Shown here piece after piece: positions 33,001 through 43,846 of a DNA stretch of 64,000 bases. The position numbers were made by a program, and so were the translations under genes. Source of the stretch: Leguminivora glycinivorella (Eukaryota > Arthropoda > Insecta > Lepidoptera > Tortricidae); assembly GCF_023078275.1 (NCBI RefSeq), contig NC_062975.1, positions 8,159,141 to 8,223,140 of the forward strand, given 5' to 3'. The notes under the pieces are model-generated. The model worked only from the letters and a program-made list of their open reading frames with translations, was not told the DNA's origin and searched no databases. How positions within the stretch are numbered: the first letter of the stretch is position 1; each line of letters opens with the position of its first letter.

Positions 33001-33453
33001 AAGGTTTCTTCGTATCTGCATGGGAAGTTTTTGTGATTCTCATTGAAATTACTAGCAGGAGGGTAATAATTCTGGTCCAACAGTGTGGATGGAAGGAAAA
33101 TTCGCCGCGACCAGGGGATGAGCTAGCAAAAACGGGTTAATAGGACCTAACAGATTCACAACCTGTTATCTCTGGCAGAGAGAAGTGGCTGGGATCATGG
33201 TTCTCAGGGTTCATTGTCGGGATTCTGATAGACTGATTTTAAAACTGAGTCATTGGCAGTCGCGTAGTATTGGAAAACACACTACATGTTTAGAAATGGG
33301 GGGAACATTTTCGACCAAACTAGAGATAGTTATATATTTTTTTTTTTCAATTACATTCATAGTATTAGGTTTTTGTATACAAGAAGCTGATTTATAGAAT
33401 AGATTAAGTTTATTTCATGGATGACGCTTGTGATCCATTAAATTAACTGAATC
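30031..33453. other. Right half of the element interior, no gene
   Basis: ORFs stay under 100 codons (for example 30,830-31,126 minus and 32,355-32,645 plus) and none shows a recognisable domain. The stretches 31,744-31,820 and 31,889-31,960 are richer in GC than their surroundings and follow splice-acceptor-like sequences, so they may be exon remnants. A T/A-rich background dominates. Confidence 0.4.
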
Positions 33454-33463
33454 GGGGGTGAAA
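33454..33463 (+). promoter_or_regulatory. Weak candidate polypurine tract
   Basis: GGGGGTGAAA lies directly before the C and the TGTAAC start of the 3' LTR, the expected place for plus-strand priming. A single T interrupts it and it is short, so support is mainly positional. Confidence 0.35.
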
Positions 33464-33464
33464 C

Positions 33465-36400
33465 TGTAACTGAACAACTTCATCTAGCTATAAATAAGAA
33501 ACATTACAAGTAACAAATGGTTTAAATTGATGATTAAATGTAACTTTGTATCTATTTATTCATATAAAAGTATGTCAGAATTCGAATGAATTAAATGGTT
33601 ACACAAAAATAATCAGCGTGTTATCGTCTATTGAAATTAGCGCCATCTTTCAGCAAATACTAAACATTAAGAACTACTGAGAGACGTACATGAATAGCGA
33701 ATAGCGAGCGAAGTTATTGAACGGGCGAGCGATTGTAAAACAACTCCGTTAGATGGCGCTTGTTCAACAAAACACCTTATACAACGTGTATCTGCTAATA
33801 CTCAAAACCTCACACTACACTTAGTAAAATGATTGCTAATTACCATCATAAACTATAAAACTGTTTATTTGTGTGCGTTGCTGCGGCGGCATGGGGATTG
33901 CCAATAGACAGCTAGGATATCGTTGTGAAGCACTTTGAGGTTTTGTCACGGTGGATTTCGCAATTGTAGTAGGCGGGTTTGAGCCAATATTAAGAGTGAC
34001 AAAGGTTGTGATTAGATGCGAGTTTAGTTTGTAGTGACTTATGATAAACATTGAAATTAAAATGACAAACAACATCAAGCTCGTAGCGGGAAGAGAATAT
34101 TCGCCCAAGTGGCCAGCAAGTATTAATACCCTTAAATATTGAAAAAGGTAAACAACCTCTAGCGATGCGATATGTACATTGTTGTGTTGCAAGTACAGTG
34201 GAATAGGCTTGTAAAAAGATAATTAATCATGTTGATTTGAATAGAAATATTACTCCCGTCAAGATATAGCTCAATCGATTCTACTCTCGATTCTGAATAG
34301 GCGGTTTTCATATTTTTAGTGTTAAGTGGTACACGGTGTATTTCAACTATTGCGCAATTTAGTTAGGTATAAACAATGATATATCTGTCTCTCTCTAAAT
34401 CAGATGTGGAAACACGTGTGAGGGGAAGGCATCTTTTGCTGAGAAAACGTGAACTTTAATTCGTAGAGCGTATGGGTGTAAACAAAGCACTTATGATCTT
34501 TCTCTTTGGAGCCGATACATCAAACAAAAGCGCCTGCAGGTGCGTCTTCGAGGCTTGTCCACTTCCAGGAAGAAAATTGTATCCGACTGTTTCTCAGTTA
34601 CTACAAAATGTAAACTTTAAAGTGGTTTTATTACGATTCATAACCGAACGATTCGCTATGTAATTTAGGTATAAACAAAGATTCTGCACCTGTCAGGTGC
34701 GTGCCCATTACCAGGAAGAGACGACAAACAAAGCCGCCACCACAGAGCTTGGTTTGGATAGAGGAGGCAAGTTCATATATTTGTGGGGGCCGGGCGTGTC
34801 GGATTTTGTACTGGGGTTGATTCTTGCCTGTAATTTTAAATGTGTCTCAGGCTCTTGAATGTCACGTAACGGGGCATTTTTTATGTTTTGGTTGACTTTA
34901 ACTTACAAGGGTTGACGCCCGAAGGCTGCAATCTGCGAGTGGGGATGGACGGCACGGTGGATTTCGCTGAGTTCATTTGGCGCGCTGGGTGGATGCGTTT
35001 GCGTGATCTATGATGTGTATGACATCTGTGACCGCCACAGGTGATGCCGCAGCTGCACTGGCTGGACCCTTTAAATAGCTCCGGGAGCGTTATTTGAGGG
35101 ATTATTTTTCGAGCATCAGGGACCGACAGTCGACTCTGGCCTAAAGTGTAAATTGTTTTAAATAGCGGGAAACCTCTGCCCAAATTTCTAAGTGTTTGAT
35201 TTTATTGTGAATAAAATCTATGTTTTATTCTCGTAAAGTCAGCATTTGGGATAAGTGCTTAGAGTTGTTTAACTCTGGTACTAATGGGTAGTGATTTCTG
35301 CTAAGTTTAAGTTATGTTTTATTAGAAGTATTGAAAGTTAGTGAGTGTTTATTTTATTCATGCCGTCTATTGTTTGGTTTTGTGGGGAACATATGTTCTT
35401 TTCAGAGCTTGATTTTGGATGGTAGATTCCGATTCGGTGGTGCAGGTTTATTGTCTTGTGCTATTGAGTTGGAGTTTATGTGAGTGAAGTGAGCCGCTAA
35501 CGATTCGGTTCTTCTTGTCAGTTTCAATGTTATTGTGATAATCAAATTTAATGGTTAAAGTAAATAATACCTAATCAGTTCAAATTAAGTGAAGAATATT
35601 TAATTATAAAGCCAGATCGCTGCCCAGACAGACAGTTTGTTTAGCCTTGCATCGATTAACCTAGCGGCTGTTAAACTATTGATGCAAGGAGGTCCGTAGT
35701 TTTACCAATACAGAGGGTTAAATTGGCATTTTTCTCTTTACCAACATAGAAAAATGAAAATATCTCTCCCTCCCTGGTTCTTCAATGCCCAGCTGTTAGC
35801 CTAGAGCGAGGACATTATATGTGTCATTTGGAGTAATCCATGCTTGTTCAAAGCGGCAGTATTTGAAGACCTTGTATATTTATTGTCATAAGTATATATC
35901 ATATACACAATAGGGAACTATCCTACCCGATTGCCTCCCTGTCCACGGACGCCTGCATCGGGGGGGATAAATACACAGACTTATAGGGTTTGCTTTCTTC
36001 AGTCTAGTCTGCTGAACTCTAGCGTAGTCAGTTTAGGTATACACCGCGTATGTCCTAAAACTCTGGGTCCATGGTGAGTACGAACAGAGTTTTTATCGTT
36101 TAGAGTAGGGAACTTTCAGTCTAGTAGGGTAGAATCACACACATCGATAGGTAGGGAAATAAATAAAGTTCTGTATAAAAACCTATCTTATCTAATAACT
36201 AAAAATAAATTATGTAAAAGTAAATTAAATTCAAGATCTAAAATTACTGTGAACAAAATTACTGGGTGTTAGAAGGTATTTTATAAATAATATCGTGTGT
36301 TTATTCTTGGTATAATGAAATTTCAATATCATATTTATTATCAAAGTGTGAAAAAGCTTTGAATTATTACTGGTTAATTCATCTAAGTGTAATTTGTAAT

Positions 36401-37234
36401 TGTGGTAGCAATTTCTGATTCTTCATGTGACAGCGATCATTGAGTGTTAGCTGGGGTTTGTTTAGGGACCAGTGGCATGCGGGCGCCGTCCACTGATGGG
36501 AAGCCGAAAGCTCCGAGGAGTGATTAAGCTTACTTTTCTTGGGTTTTCAATTGGAAGCTTCTTACTCGATGTATCGTTGAAACAGTGAAAGGGTCGAGAA
36601 GTTATGGTCTATTAGCAGTATTGGGGAAAAGGGGGGTTTAGCTAGGGAAAATGAAACAAAATAAAAGGGGGTTAGTTCATAGATAGATAGCCCTTCTGGT
36701 TTGGCATAGGATTCTCAACAGAGCAGTTTGGTTGAGATGAGGAGTTTCAAACCACAACGCAAGCTTCGAGCCCAATTGAAACTACTAATAGGGCGTAGTG
36801 GATGATTACTAAAATATTTTTTATATTATTTACCATTTATAAACCAAAATTATGAATAAAATGTCTGGCGCCTATAGGTTTTTTCCTGTTCAAGTTCGTA
36901 TGTTACTTTGCTCGCACATCTTTCACAGGCGTTATTTAGCGTTAACATAATCTCCACGTCTTTTGCCTATTCGTCCAAGTTAACGTAATTTTCACAAAAT
37001 TATGCTGAGTTTTAATTAGTGGGTTAAGTTATAATTAATCATATGAGTCCAATAGTCGTATCTACTTCGCATTAAAGAGTTTGGGTTGCTATGGTTCATA
37101 TCGAGGGGTCCTTCTACTACCATTAGACGATCACAAGGCCAAATCTACGGGGTATTTTTAAAGGATGGTTAGTTGTAAGAATGTTTAGTCAAGTAAGTAA
37201 GTAAATAAGCGAGTGGGTGCAGAAGTTCGGTACA
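33465..37234 (+). repeat. 3' LTR, 3,770 bp
   Basis: Second copy of 22,185-25,959, ending GGTACA directly before the GAAG target duplication (37,235-37,238). It lacks the AATTAAGCTTTAT piece found near 22,330 and has a small extra stretch near 36,300 (GTTTATTCTTGGT). The ORFs at 34,472-34,663 and 33,836-34,192 repeat those of the 5' copy. Confidence 0.75.
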
Positions 37235-37364
37235 GAAGCCAACTGATCATGAATAATGTATTACTACCATTGAGGAATACTGTCGTATGCGTCACTGTCT
37301 CCCACACACACTTACAGCGTTCTATTCCTGCGAGAGAATACGCCAGTTCCCGTGATCATCGACA

Positions 37365-37640
37365 GCTGGCCGAGCCGAAGTGATAATAGTTGACGCTACG
37401 TGGAAATCGAAACGCAGTTTGACTCTTTCGAGCAACTACAGAAGAGCAATTGGCACGAAGCGTTAGCGATTGTGACGATGGCTAGATACCCTGGGTACGT
37501 AGCCAAATGCGCAAACGCTCACGATAATGCCTGTTTTATAGATAACTATCTCTATTGCTCTTGCGTATTGGCGCGACAGAGCCAGACTGCATTTCTGTCG
37601 GCGTCTGGCGTCGACGATTGCCATTCGGCTACGCCGGCTG
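37365..37640 (+). mobile_element. Two adjoining GCCGAATGG-family MITE pieces
   Basis: A diverged fragment (CTGGCCGAGCCGAAGTGATA, 37,365-37,482) abuts a fuller copy (GGGTACGTAGCCAAATGCGC to CATTCGGCTACGCCGGC, 37,493-37,640). The 112-codon plus-strand ORF and its minus-strand partner run over this repeat and are not genes. Confidence 0.75.
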
Positions 37641-37930
37641 ATCACCTTAACATTAAACCAAGCGAGTTTACACTTTCTAACCATGATAAAAAGTATGTTT
37701 TTATTAACATGTTAGTTTCACATGTTACCGATAGATAATGTTGCATCTCAATTGACGCCTCGAATGAATTTTCATTTCTGAATTTAGAATGCTGTAGCGT
37801 AAAATGTGTGATTATTTAAATTTTCTTGTTAGGAAGTTATCATTCAAGGAATAGGTATTACATTATACTAAATTTGAAATTACAGAACCGGGCAGTAACA
37901 TCGCGCCTTCACATTTTAAACAGTAATATT
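37641..37930. other. AT-rich spacer
   Basis: No supportable feature. Confidence 0.35.
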
Positions 37931-38186
37931 ATTATTAAATAAATATTATTAGGACATTCTTACACAGATTAACTGAGTCCGACGGTAAGCTCAAGATGGC
38001 TTGTGTTGCAGGTACTCAGACAACGATATATTATAATATACAAATATTTATATACACAGAAAACATCCATGACTCAGGAACAAATATCTGTGTGCTCATC
38101 ACACAAATTATGCCCTTACCGGGATTCGAACCCGGGACCGCGGCGTAGCAGGCAGGGTCACTACCGACTGCGCCAGACCGGTCGTC
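37931..38186 (-). mobile_element. tRNA-derived SINE, copy 1
   Basis: On the minus strand the head has a tRNA A box (TGGCGCAGTCGG) and B box (GGTTCGAATCC within CCCGGGTTCGAATCCCGG). It is followed by a tRNA-unrelated body (TGAGCACACAGATATTTGTT, TGGATGTTTTCTGTG) and an AT-rich tail (ATTTATTTAAT). A second full copy is at 50,355-50,583 and fragments are near 44,515 and 62,895. Confidence 0.85.
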
Positions 38187-38917
38187 AAAGTAATACAAAA
38201 TATAATACAAATTTTTTTTTATGTATGACAACACCTAAGTAATGATACTTACTCACGAAAAATTAACACGTTAATAACAGCCGTGCAGGGATGGATAATG
38301 GATATGTACGCTTTCATATTTAAATCAACAAGCGAAATTAGTATACCAGCGGGATTTATTTAGACATTAAAATGCAAATTATACGCATTTGTACATTTGT
38401 TCCACAGAATATTTTAAGTATGCGTTATTATAAAAGGCAATTTATTAAATATTATTTATAATGGTTCAATCAGGTAGGTGATGTCGCATTCAAATTATTT
38501 TAATTATTTATAAACGAATAGATTTGTATTTGCTATGGTTTTTATGTAGGTACCTATGCTTCGATTCTTTAAAACCTGGTTAACATTCGATTCGTTTCTT
38601 AAATAATCCCTTACGGTGATCCCCCGAGAGATCTCAGAAACTCATTCGACAACCAGAGTATGTCGCAAAAGGAATTTCTTCTGATGCTTGCTTGTATAAT
38701 AGCTTAATAGGTATACTGGTAAATTGTGTATACTTGTTATTGGAGTTTCTGTCCCTCTAATATTATTTATGTAACAATATAACATTTGATTGAATTATGC
38801 TTAGTTTTAACAACATAACATAACTAGGTACTAATTATGACTCCAAAGTCAAACTTACCGTAGTTTTGTGGAGCACTGTATATTTACACTATATGTTACC
38901 TATAGTAAATCTACATC
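38187..38917. other. AT-rich spacer
   Basis: No gene or clear repeat. Confidence 0.35.
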
Positions 38918-38925
38918 TTGTAGAG

Positions 38926-39216
38926 CAGCCATTCTCAAAGTATGCTCCGCGGACCCCTAGGGCTCCGCAAAGCCTCTCTGAGGGCTCCGTGTGAATTTTG
39001 GGTACCTGATATGCAACTTCAAATCCATAAAACCAAATATTCACCAATTGTTAAAAAATAAAAAACAGTTCCATGTAATACCTCATTAGGATTAGTTTAG
39101 ATTTGATGATTGCTTATTAAAATAAAGATTGCAATAAAAATAAAAAAATTAAGGGTTCCGTCAGATGTTTTACTTTCTAAAAGGGTTTCATGGGAAAATA
39201 AGTTTGAGAACCGCTG
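38926..39216. mobile_element. hAT MITE with exact 8-bp target duplication
   Basis: Ends CAGCCATTCTCAAAGT / AAGTTTGAGAACCGCTG are inverted. TTGTAGAG is duplicated at 38,918-38,925 and 39,217-39,224. An 8-bp duplication and CAGNG-like tips identify the hAT superfamily. The 291-bp interior contains GCTCCGCGGACCCC and no ORF. Confidence 0.9.
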
Positions 39217-39455
39217 TTGTAGAGGGATAATTCGAAAATAATTTTAAGTACAAATTAGGGACACCTACAAATTTAGATAGTTATAAAATGTAAACAAAAG
39301 TAGAAATAGCGTTCACAAATTCTATGTCTAGACAGACAAAAACCAATCTTTTTAAAGATTTACCAACTCTTGGCTACCTAACTCAAAATAACGTACGGTA
39401 TCTATTACTCTCACTCTCACATTTATTGTATTTTTTCGTACAGTTACTTTGCTTT

Positions 39456-39885
39456 TTAGGGTTCCGTAGTCAACTAGGAACCCTTATAGTTTCGCCATGT
39501 CTGTCTGTCCGTCCGTCCGTCCGCGCATAATCTCAGTGACCTTAGCACTAGAAAGAAGAAATTTGGTACCAATATGTATGAATCAATCACGCCGACAAAG
39601 TGGTAGGTAAAATAAAAAGTTTTTTTTTTTATAAAAATAATGGTGATTTTTTTTTCCTTCCAATCCTAACGTGTAATATATTGTTGGATAGGTATTTAAA
39701 GATGAATAGGGGTTTCCAAAAGTGATTTTTTGATATGTTCATATTTTCGGAAATAATCGCTTAAAAGTTTAAAAAAATGTGTCCCTCCCCTCTCTAACTT
39801 TTGAACCATAAGTTTAAAAAATATGAAAAAAATCACAAAAGTACCTACACTGAGCGTGGCCCGACATGCTCTTGGCCGGTGTTTT
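39456..39885 (-). mobile_element. AGGGTTCCGTAG repeat, inverted copy
   Basis: Minus-strand counterpart of 9,730-10,275. It keeps the TAGGGTTCCGTAGTCAACTA end, the (GTCC)n run and the GAGCGTGGCCCGACA left-end block. Confidence 0.8.
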
Positions 39886-40180
39886 TCTTATCCATTTAAG
39901 AAAAGGTTCCGATTAATAACGTTAGGTAAACAAGTTTATGGTACTTCGAATTCTAAGTCACGGAGACAAGGTTTTCACTAGCTACCTACCTCAAGTTCAG
40001 TGTGAAGCATCTGTCGTGACGCTGCATGATCACCTGCACCTGACTTCACATGCATTATTCATCGGATCACAGACAAGTGGTGAGCCGAGTTGTATGCACC
40101 TACTTGACGTACTCAAATCAGAACATCAAAGCATGAATGCAAAATTTCAATGACACAGAAGTTTAAAACGATGACGCCCA
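39886..40180. other. Spacer
   Basis: No supportable gene. The 71-codon ORF at 39,938-40,153 shows no domain. Confidence 0.35.
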
Positions 40181-40322
40181 GCCGGCGTATCATGCTGCCA
40201 ATTTTATCACTTATCCACGTGGATAAAGCATCCGTCACGCTTCAGCAAGTATGTTAGTGTGAGAGTGACAGATGTCTTATCCACGTGGATAAGTGATAAA
40301 ATTGGCAACATGATACTCCGGT
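40181..40322. mobile_element. MITE with CCACGTGG-containing arms, copy 1
   Basis: Inverted arms of about 45 bp run GCCGGCGTATCATGCTGCCA to TTTTATCACTTATCCACGTG and are mirrored at the right. A second copy is at 52,943-53,085. Each arm carries the palindrome CCACGTGG. Confidence 0.85.
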
Positions 40323-40350
40323 AGATTCGTCAAATCGAAACTTTAGTTCA

Positions 40351-40576
40351 TTTTCACATTATCCGATCCGATATCGGATGTCGGAAGGATTTCAATGGAA
40401 ATAACCTAACCACAAAATTAAAATTTTGAAAAAACCCCCGACCGCGACATAGTGGACCGATTTTCATGAAACATGGCTAAGAACACTCCCGACTAACTAC
40501 TCAGCTTTCAGACAAAAAAAACTAAATCAAAATCGGTTCATCCGTTCGAGAGCTACGATGCCACAGACAGACACAC

Positions 40577-40615
<39 letters not shown>

Positions 40616-40755
40616 TACACACAGACACGTCAAACTTATAACACCCCGTCGTTTTTGCGTCGGGGGTTAAAAATTGGGGTTAAAAATGCAAGATGGCGCC
40701 TGTAATGTATGGGATATCGGTCCTACATCCGATATCGGATCGGATAATGTGAAAA
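40351..40755. mobile_element. TTTTCACATTATCCGATC MITE with nested repeat
   Basis: Outer inverted ends TTCACATTATCCGATCCGAT / ATCGGATCGGATAATGTGAA (about 30 bp per arm, including CCGATATCGGATGT) enclose a foreign block at 40,402-40,674. Confidence 0.8.
40402..40674 (+). repeat. CCCCCGACCGCGACATAG repeat, nested copy
   Basis: Common lepidopteran repeat: AACCCCCGACCGCGACATAG, ATTTTCATGAAACATGGCTA, a (CAGA)n run, then CACCCCGTCGTTTTTGCGTC and GGGGGTT. Its ends are loosely inverted. Reverse copies lie at 44,905-45,135 and 45,480-45,645. Confidence 0.75.
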
Positions 40756-40814
40756 CGCACTTAGGGCTGCTTTAGTTTCCAATGCGATTTACGAGATCTT
40801 AGATGTGAGTTTGA

Positions 40815-40877
40815 TTACAATGCGTCATTTGACCGGCCAGCTTTGATTACAAATGCGTCATTTTTGACCGGCGTTCA
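40815..40877 (+). repeat. Short tandem duplication
   Basis: TTTGATTACAATGCGTCATT plus TGACCGGC occurs twice in a row with small differences. Confidence 0.75.
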
Positions 40878-40943
40878 GCTGAAAATAATGGCATGTCACC
40901 GGTATTTTAGTGACAGTGCAGGTCCCGTAGACAAATGGCATTT

Positions 40944-41077
40944 CGTCACTACTTTTAAAAAATCTCGTATCTCACGCTGTTTCTCAAAGTTAAAACGCAG
41001 TAAGTTCCCATACATACTTACTACAATTTTATTTTCATTGACAGACGAAAATACAACTTTTTTTAAAAGTAGTGACG
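40944..41077 (-). mobile_element. CGTCACTACTTTTAAAAAA MITE, uninterrupted copy
   Basis: Same family as 9,711-10,402 but without the nested block. Immediately downstream (41,078-41,125) is a fragment of the GCCGAATGG family (GAAACGAAAACGAAACGCCG), so the 148-codon ORF across the junction is an artefact. Confidence 0.85.
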
Positions 41078-42220
41078 ATTTCTACGATGTGAAACGAAAA
41101 CGAAACGCCGCGAAAGGTAGTCTTCTCTTTTGTCGTCGTCTACACAACAATATACCTACTACAACTACATGTTCTACAAATTATACTATATCGATACCTC
41201 TGGGTTCAATTGGCGTAAAGGACATTTTGGCCAAAATGAGTTATATATACAGTTTTGTTCAGAATTTCAAGCGCTATCGATCTGTGTAGTTAAAATTTCG
41301 ATATCTCTTAAAAAGTTGCCTTTACGACCAAGATTTTCTACTATGGACTTGCAAAAATAGCTTTTCTGAAGGGGCGTAAATATCAAGTCATTAATTATAA
41401 ATTATTATTTGTGTCGTAAAGGAAATCTACAAATAAAAATATAGTCGTAAGTCACCTTTATATATATTGTTGCCCTTTAAGCCCTTACTTTCTAAGGATC
41501 ACTTTCTATAGTAGTGTGATAAAGTTGGGCGTAAAGGACAAGTTTTTTTTTCTTCGTCCTTTACGCCCAGCACTAAAAATATTTTATCCGCAACTGTAAT
41601 CGATATCTTTGGGTTCAATTGTCGTAAAGGACATATAATGCAGGTTTCCAAGACAAAGATAAACCACTTTTTTTGTTTTTTTGACCTGTATTTGTGACGT
41701 GTATAAGAAAAATATGCAGATTACGAGTATCTTTAACCTAGTGTAGCAACCGTAGTGATAAACTAAACGATTTAGAAGATAGATGGTTGTAAAGGACACG
41801 TCCAAATGTTATAACGTCCTTTACACCCATGACTTGATAGGGTCGTAAATGACGGTCTTAGATGATTTTTATACAAAGTCGGGGCGTAATTGTAACCGAA
41901 ATGGTACAAATGTTGTGCTAAGTTTACAATTAAAAACTGGAAAAATGTATCAAAACGTACTTAATATGGCATAGAATAGCTACATTAGTATAATGCAGTG
42001 TATTATTTATCTATGCTATCTTAGCAACAAAAAAGAACAAGACTATTTTATATCCAGTTTTGTAACAAAGAAACAATATTTGCTTAAAAACTATCTAATA
42101 CTTTGGCAACAAATTCAAAGTTATTTTTTTAGTATTCGCCGCTGTCTGAATAGTTAGTAGGTTACGCATTCAGTCTTTAATTCTAGCAGGGAAACGCTTT
42201 CGTAGTATTATTATACTGCG

Positions 42221-42456
42221 GCGAGATGTAGGTAATTAAAAAAAACATTATGGTTATCAGGGTACGTGCCCAAATGCACAAACGCTCACGATAATATCTA
42301 TTTCGTAGCTAAGTATATATACTTAGCTACGAAATAGATATTATCGTGAGCTAAGTATATATACTTAGCTACGAAATAGATATTATCGTGAGCGTTTGTG
42401 CATTTGGGCACGTACCCTGATAACCATAATGTTTTTTTTAATTACCTACATCTCGC
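42221..42456. repeat. Perfect 108-bp-arm palindrome
   Basis: The sequence from GCGAGATGTAGGTAATT through the MITE start (GGGTACGTGCCCAAATGCAC) to ATATATACTTAGCT is repeated exactly in reverse complement at 42,349-42,456, separated by 20 bp. The arms include DNA outside the MITE, so this is an inverted duplication of a junction and not a normal terminal repeat. Confidence 0.9.
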
Positions 42457-42604
42457 ATATATAGGTACTTAGCTCATCTCAGTATATATACTTAGCTACG
42501 AAATAGATATTATCGTGAGCGCTTGTCTTTATCGCTCTTGCGTATTGCACCAGACTGCATTTTTGTCGGCGTCTGGCGTCGACGATTGCCATTCAGCTAC
42601 GCCG
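42457..42604 (+). mobile_element. Right part of a GCCGAATGG-family MITE
   Basis: It contains a third copy of CTTAGCTACGAAATAGATAT and continues through TATCGCTCTTGCGTATTG and GTCGGCGTCTGGCGTCGACG to CCATTCAGCTACGCCGGC. It completes the MITE whose left end lies in the palindrome. Confidence 0.7.
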
Positions 42605-43846
42605 GCAGTAAACTTTAACAGTAGACTATACTAACATTTAGTGCGACAATAACAGGTGCGTTTCGCTAGCGAATGAGCGTTAGCGTTTGGTGACTTGGCT
42701 ATGTACTCAGGTACTTAAAGCATTGACTGTAATATTTCTAGGATTGAACTCATAATTAAGATTATTCTTATTTAACAGGTTTAAGACTAAATAACAATCT
42801 TCTGTTTTAAATTATCAAAAATATGAATCAACATAGTAGGTAGTTTTGACTACAGTTTGTATACGCGTCCTAACTTGCGTTTATAAATAAGTACTTAACT
42901 CTTAGTTATTCTTAGAACTTCTTTCTACTTTAGACTTAAAATTACTGTCGTATTAATATATTCACAGTTGCTGATTAAAGATTTACGTGATTACCATTAG
43001 TGTTTTTATATTTACTTAAACTACGAAAGCGTTTCCCTGCTAGAATTAAATACTGAATGCGTAACTTATTGAGACAGCGGCGAGTACTAAAATAATAACT
43101 TTCCAAAATATGAGATACTTAGTTTTTAAGCAAATGTTGTTTCTTTATTGCATAACTGGATATAAAATAGTCTTGTTCTTTGTCTTTGCTAAATATTTAG
43201 ATAAATATACACTGTAACACTAATGTGGCTATTCTACGCCATATTAATTACGTTTTGATACATTTTTCAAGTTTCTCAATTGTAAACTAAGCTAAAAACA
43301 GTTGCCATTTGTACCATTCTGGTTACATTTACGCCCCGAATTTGTATAAAAATCATCTAAGACCGTCATTTACGACCCTATCGACTCTAATTGTTCAAAA
43401 AAATCGTGGGTGTAAAGGACGTCCATAGCATTTTGACATGTCCTTTACAACCATCTAACTTCTAAACCGTTTAGTTTATCACTACGGTTGCTACACTAGG
43501 TGAAGGATACTAAAAATCTACATATTTTTCTATATACGTCACAAATATAGGTCAAAAAACAAAAAAGATATAAACATTTTTCTAAAAAAAAAGTTGTTTT
43601 TTGCTTCTCCTGAAAACCTGCATTTTGTCCTTTACGCCAATTGAACCCAAAGGTATCGATATATTGTACAATATACTATACGCAATAGGTACGTCTTACA
43701 TCCAATAACGCGTACACAGCATTCCTACATCATGATCATTAGAGTGTATAGGGATAGATAAGTAAACACGCCGTTGTATCGAAGCTTAATTAAAATTTAA
43801 TTGTAGCTTGATTTGACTATAATAGTTTCATTAGATGTGTTCATTA

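Larger units (their letters stand above)
22185..37234 (+). mobile_element. Giant non-autonomous LTR retroelement (LARD-like), 15,050 bp
   Basis: Two direct repeats of 3,775 and 3,770 bp flank a 7,505-bp interior. Each repeat begins TGTAACTG and ends CGGTACA, giving the TG...CA rule with TGTA/TACA inverted tips. GAAG lies immediately outside both outer ends (22,181-22,184 and 37,235-37,238). The inner flanks (ATTT after the left repeat, AAAC before the right) do not match, so the two repeats are not separate insertions. The interior has no ORF over 98 codons and no visible gag, protease, reverse transcriptase or integrase signature, so mobilisation would need proteins in trans. Known LARDs, described mainly from plants, have long LTRs and a non-coding interior. 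LTRs this long are unusual for insects. A TATA-like box and AATAAA inside each repeat give the plus orientation. The alternative is a segmental duplication that happens to have LTR-like ends. Confidence 0.75.
41189..43661. mobile_element. 2.5-kb foldback element with GTAAAGGAC motifs
   Basis: Terminal inverted repeats TATCGATACCTCTGGGTTCA / TGAACCCAAAGGTATCGATA. A second, longer pair of inverted arms is at 41,598-42,206 and 43,020-43,661 (about 600 bp each, diverged). GTAAAGGAC or its complement recurs about ten times (for example at 41,216, 41,527, 41,630, 41,788, 43,413 and 43,628). No transposase ORF is seen. The centre was invaded by a MITE (see 42,221-42,604). Confidence 0.8.

Noticed and set aside
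33413..33425. Possible retroviral polymerase motif (ATGGATGAC) near the 3' LTR
   Set aside because: In the frame needed for a Y/F-x-D-D box it meets stop codons at once and no other polymerase motif is nearby.
38100..38186. Functional tRNA gene on the minus strand
   Set aside because: A and B boxes are good, but the sequence continues into a SINE body shared with 50,355-50,583 and no proper acceptor stem closes it.
40843..41289. 148-codon plus-strand ORF
   Set aside because: It crosses a MITE (40,944-41,077), a fragment of another MITE and the start of a foldback element. No protein signature.
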